Shown here: in pieces, positions 15,001 to 21,000 of the stretch
Layout: each line of letters begins with the position of its first letter
How positions within the stretch are numbered: the stretch's first letter is position 1
Source: Planctomycetota bacterium
GTDB taxonomy: Bacteria > Planctomycetota > Brocadiia > JAADGH01
Direction: 5' to 3'
Assembly: GCA_013152475.1 (NCBI GenBank)
Contig: JAADGH010000239.1
Span: 139,291-180,633 of the forward strand
DNA: 41,343 nt
Program-made: the position numbers and the translations under genes
The notes under the pieces: generated by a model
What the model was told of the DNA's origin: nothing
Seen by the model: only the letters and a program-made list of their open reading frames with translations
The model's database searches: none

Positions 15001-18000
15001 TACCACTTGTTCACCTCGCCGTAGTTGCCGACGATGACGTCGGCCAAGCCGTCGCCATCGATATCCGCCACGGCGATGGCGCGTGTGTTGTCGGCATCCA
15101 GCGCAATATCCACGCCCACGCGGAAGCCCAGCCAGGTCTCGCCGGCATCGAACATGCCGTTGTTGTTGCCGCCGCCCGCGATCGTATCGTCCCACCGCCC
15201 CAGATACAGGCGGTTGCTCTGGTTGTAGTTGCCGGTGACCAAGTCCAGCGCTCCGTCGCCGTTCACGTCGCCCAAGGCCACGGCCCGGGTGTCGGTTACG
15301 TCCAAGCTCACGCCGATGCCGTTGGCAAAGGTGCCGGCGCCGTCATTCAGGAATACGCGGCTCGGCGAGCCGATGTGACCGGTCACGATATCGATGTCTC
15401 CATCCTTATCGACGTCACCCGTCGTTAGGGCATAGGCGGCATCGACGCCGCCGACGTATTCCCCGTAGGAGGCGTCATCCGTATCTACACCAACATAGAT
15501 ATTTCCGTTGATGTCGTCCGCAGCCCAGATGGTGGCCCCTGGCAGGATGCTGCCTTCGATGTCCATGAGAGTGCCGCCATTGCCGAGGCTTCCGTTCTCC
15601 GCAATGATCGTGCCGCCGAAGTCGCCTGCGGCATTGATGCCGTATTGCACGTCCCCATTCAGCGACTTTAGTGTGCCGTAGAAGTTGCCGCCGTACGGGC
15701 TGCTGTGATCGGCGGAATTGTCCGTCCCGACCACCACCCAGCCGACGACATCGCCCTCGGCCTGGATGACCACGTTCGGACCGACGTTTCCATTATATAT
15801 ATGGATGTCGCCTTCGAGCTGTCCCGTTCGCGTCTCGCTGTAGTTCTCATAGTCGATCTGGGCATAGGTGCCGCCGGCAGGCCGCCGCATGGCCCAGAGG
15901 GGCATATCCCAGCCGCCGGAGCTGATGAGGGCCGCGCCCGACATGTCGCCGCCGAGAGGAACGGCATTGCCGTAGCGCCCGGCAGGCGTCCCGATGAAGA
16001 CGGTCGGAGATTCGTAAGCGAAGTACAACTGGCCCTCGAAGTGGCCCTTGCCGCCGCGGAGGTTTGTCCTCGTGGGGTCCTCGACGCCCTGGATATAGAT
16101 CGTCTCGGTCCGCATCGTGTCGGAGATGATGGCCGCATCCGGGCCGAAGCCGCCGACCCAGTACGTCCCCCCGGGGCCCGGCTCGCCAAGGATATGATAG
16201 TCGCCGCCGCCCGGCGGGTTGTTTGCATCGCCGAGCGTATGCTTGATACTGATCTGGCCGATCTGGCCGCCGGCATGGATCGTCCCATTGAGGCTGCCGC
16301 CGCCGCGGATGAGGACGCCGCGTGTATAGTATCTCGGCGAGTTGCCGATGGAGGACCACCCGAAGTCGATGAGGACAAGGTCCTCAGGTTTCAGCTCGCT
16401 CGCCGCCGCCGGTTGGTAGTAGGAGTTTTTGTCCCAGCGCCAGCCCCCGCCGAGGGCGATCGTCCCGGCAAGGGAGTCGATTTTGGACGTAGAGTCCATC
16501 CCGATGTGGTCCTTCGTCGGATCGCCCATCCAACTGCTGATGCGCACCTGGAGGTTCTCGCCGGTGGCGATACTGTCGCCGGCGATCACATCGGAGCTGT
16601 TGATCATGTTGCCTTCGATGAGCAGCCCGCCGATGCGGTCCCAGAAACCGCCGACCGAGGCCACGCGGCTGCCGGCGTAGAGGTGGCCGTCATCCATGTC
16701 GCCGTTGATGTTGACATTGCCGATCTCGTTGCCGGCGCGGATCGTGCCGCTGAACGTCCCTCCGCCCAGGGTCAGGTCCTGCTGGAGTTCGGTCAGCATG
16801 AGATCCTTCTGCGCGTCGGAGGTGCCGGAGTTCGCCTCGTTATACATCTCGTGCAGGTTGAACATGCTGCCGCCGGCGATGATCGTGCCGCCGAAGCTCA
16901 CGATCCCGCTCGGGTCCTCGAAGATAAGCTTCTCGGCCCGGCTGCCGACGGCTGCGCTGGAATCCCACTCCCTGGCCAGGTTGCGCGCCACAGTCAGCTC
17001 GCCGTCGAAGTTGCCCGTCGCGATTCGCAGGTTTCCGATGTTGAAGGCGGCGAACTGCTCGCCGGCGCCGAGGCTGCTCAGGCGGATGTCGCCCACGTAG
17101 CCAAGCATTCTCTGGGCGGCCACGGGGGTAGGATCAACCGGATCAAAATAGCCGAGCGTACTTTGGACATAGACATCGCCCGTGCTCGGCCCGCCGGCGG
17201 TCAGCCACGGGTCGAACTCGGTGATGCCCGCGCCCGTATCGAGCCAGATCGTGGCGATGCCGTTCGGGTCGTCCATCCAGCCTTCCTTGCCGACGCGTAG
17301 ACCGAGCTCTCCGTGGATCTCCACGGAAAAGGTCCCCGTCACGGTCGGCGCGATATTCACCGTGTGCGCGACCAGGTAGTTCGGACTGTTCAACGGGAGC
17401 GATCCCTCGTTGCTCCCCTGGCCGATGGTGAAGGTGTCTCCCGCCCCGATCGTTCCGTTGTAGCTGATGGTTCCCGTGATTGCGTGCTCGGCCATGATGA
17501 TCGGCGCATCCGCCACGTCCAGGTTGGCGCCGTTGACCGTGACACTCCCGATGTTGTAGGGTCGGGTATTGTACTGAGCCACACTGCCCCAGAAATCGTT
17601 GGCGATTCTCCTGCTCAGCCAGTCCGTGCCCGCCCACGCATCACCGAGAGGGGCATCGCCCGCAGCGATGGAGTAACTCGTCAGATCGAGAGTGCCGCCG
17701 AAGCTGTATCGGGCCTCTTCCGAGCAGATTCGCCACGGTGTGTCCAGCGGGTCCTGAAAGTCAAGCTCGAAGGTGGCATGGTTGCTGCTGTCGCGCAGAA
17801 GACCATTGACTGTGGCAATCGTCAGGATTTCGCCTCCCGATCCGGACCCGGAGATGGCGCCGTACGACTTGTACCCGTACGCCGAAAGGTCAATGGCGCC
17901 CGTCCAGGCGTTGATGTAGCGGTCGGTCCCGTCTTCAGTATAGAAGAAGGACGTGTAGCCGCCTGAACTGAGATCGAAGTAGCCCTGAAGCATGCCATAC

Positions 18001-21000
18001 GCCATGCCCCCCACCTGCACCACGCCGCTTTGAATCCTGCCTCGGGCCGTCGGATCGTTGTATTGCCCGATCGTGCCCGGCGGGATGGTGGAAATGAGAC
18101 CGCCATAGGGCAGGCCGTATTGATCGAGTCGCGAGTAAGACGTCCCAAGGTCCTTGTCGATGATGATCTGTCCGCCGATGTCCCCCCCATTCCAGACGAG
18201 CAACCGGCCGTTGAAGTTCCCTTCATCGGCGTGTGTCTCGGTCAGGTCCATGCCGAAGGTGACCCCCCCGCTGTTGTCCGAATCAAAGTGTTCGGTAGCA
18301 TACAGCGAACCGCTGAATCCCGCCGAGGCCGGCACCATGTGGGACGAGCTGCTCTGCTGCACAAGGATGCGCCCACGCCCCGTGGAGCCGACCGAGTCGA
18401 TGTTTCCAAGGACAATCTGTGCGCTGATGCCCTGGACGAAATTGCCCTGATAGGTGTAGATATCCCCTTCGAGGCGGCGAATTGCGATCTGGCCGCCGAC
18501 CTCGTAACAGGCCCACAGGTCAAACGTGTCGTCGGCCGTCCCGCCAATCCACAGGTAGGTATCGTTGGAGACCGTGCCGCGCTCGACGGTCGTCTGCCAC
18601 AGACCGAGGGCGATGTCGCCTGACACGTCTCCGTAGATATTCAGGTTTCCACCCAGCTTGTCACCCACAAACAGCCACGTGCCCACTGTGCGGATGACAT
18701 GCTGCTCGTCGCCGAGGGTGGCGACATTGCCCAGCGTGCTCAGGTCGCCGACCTCGAGATTGATATACGCGTTGCCCCACTGGCCCACGCCCCCCACTCC
18801 GCCGGTGGCCTGGATGCGCCCGATGATAAACTCGTCAATGTCGATGACCGTGTAGGTGCTGGGGTCGCCCGTATTCCGGAACCCATCTGCCGCATCGGTG
18901 CGGATTCGCTGTTCCAGGGAGTTGGCGTGGATGGTCGTGGGGGTCAACCCTTGAGGGCCGATCTCCTCTCGCACGTAGATAACATCGGTGTCCTCAACCT
19001 CGCTATCCTCGTCGAACAACCCGCTTGGCTCTTGGTCGTCGTTGAAGCCGTTCGTCAAGATATACTCGCTGTCGCCTATCTTTCCCCCGGCGTCAATCGT
19101 GACGCCCTGCAGATGTCCCCAGAAGTACAGCTTGCCCAGGATGTCCTGGCCCGCAAGGATACTCGCACCCTCCGCGTGGCCCTGGACGTAGAGAATCTGG
19201 TAGTTATTGTACTGCTCGGCCATGTTCCGGAGGAAGCTTCCGGCAACAGCCCGGATGGTCCCGGCCAGCCGAACCTCGTTCGCGCCCCCTCCGCCGAAGG
19301 GATCGGGGTCGAGGAACTGGATTTCGCCCGCGAAGTCGCCCGCAATCGTCTCGATAACACCCGTACTCGCCAACTGCCCATCGTCCAAGGTAATCGCGCC
19401 GAAGTCGCCCTGCGCACGAACGGTACCGCTGATCGCGCCGCTGGTGATGGTCAAAGCGCCGATGCTGCCATCGGTCCCATCGTTGCCCAATGCCTCCACA
19501 AGCCCTGTCAGGATCGGGGTGTCGTAGGCATACGTCGCGTCGCCCAGCGTCAGCGACCCGATATTTGTGTAGGACGACACGGTGCTCGTGAGCGCGCCGG
19601 TAGCGACAGTCATGTTCTCTATGCCGTACGGGCGGAACAAAGACGCCGCCAGCGAGTTGACCTGCAAATCCCCTGTGAAGTTGATGTTCCGCTCCACAAA
19701 CCCTGCGGGCAGACCCGCCGCAAAGACCGTCTGAGTGGCGCCCTGGGCGTCGTGCAGCTCGATGGTGATCTCGCCGTTGCTGTAGCGGTCCCTCCCGTTC
19801 AGATTGATGCCGGTCGAAGCGCCGTTGAAGGTATACGTGTACGTCGTGGCGTTCTCGACGAACGTATAGGTGTCGGTGCTGTTCAGCGTAACACCGGTCG
19901 TGATATACCCTGACATGGCGCCATCCACGTAAATACCTGTCGGGCCGCCGTTGGGATTGCCCGTCGGGTCGTAGCTCGGGATAGGGCCGTTCATCGTCAC
20001 GTCGCCGGTCAGGTCGCCGTGGACGCGCATGTATGCGCCCGTCATCCCGGTATCGGTTACGACGATATTGTTGACGTCCTGGAATTCGAGCCAGTCGGGT
20101 CCCCACGTGCCATTAACGCCGATGTAGCCCAAGGTGAGGGTGCCTGCAACGCTGACCTGCGGGTCCCAGGTATAAGTGCCGTCGTCGCTCCACTGGACCC
20201 AGTGGATGTTCCGCGCCGTAAGGTTTCGGTAGGTGATGCCCTTGCTGTACAACATAGAGACAATATCCCGGCCGCCCTCGGCGGCGGTCGGGAAGTAGAG
20301 GTCCACGTAGGCGCAGCCATCGGCATCGAGACCGAACGCGCCGTCGATCGCGATGTCCATGATCATCTGGGGCGTCCACAGGCTGCCGTCAAAGAGGTGG
20401 AAGGAGTAGATTTCGTTCATGGCCGCGAGCGTGTCGCCGCCAAAGCCGTCGATGTTTTCGTACCAGATGAATTCTGGTGTCGGGTGGCGTCCGACATCAA
20501 TTCGCCCAAGGACCTGACCGTAAATGATTACGCCGTAGGGGATGCCCACAAGGTCGTTGGTCGATGACTGAACGTTTCCGCCGGGCGCAGAGATGGTGAC
20601 GCCGGGCGCAATATCACCGTGAATCTCGACACGGATCACATCGCCGCCCCATGCCGTCAGGTCCGCCGTCAGATCTCCGTTGAGCGTGCAGATGTCCATG
20701 ATGCCGCCCGCCGACGAAATCGGCGTGCCCAGATCCCCGTTTACTGCCAAGACCCGGCCGTAAATATCGCCGACGCTGGTGCCGATCTGGCCCCCGCTGA
20801 AGGAACTGGCGCTTATCAAATTCCCGATCGCGCCCGCAAGGATCTCGCCGTCGACAAAATTCCCGCCGATCACGACCTGGCCCTTTATGTCGTTGCCCAC
20901 GCCAAGGTTGCCGGTGAAGTTGCCCCCCACGGTCAGATCGGCCAGCATGTCCATTGTCACGTCAATGTTGCCCCCGAAATCGCCCCCAATGGTCCCACCA

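Noticed and set aside
1790..15425. DNA-level repetitiveness in the giant gene considered as CRISPR or tandem satellite
   Set aside because: The repeats are in codon phase, vary at third positions, and differ in spacing; they reflect protein repeats, not identical DNA units.
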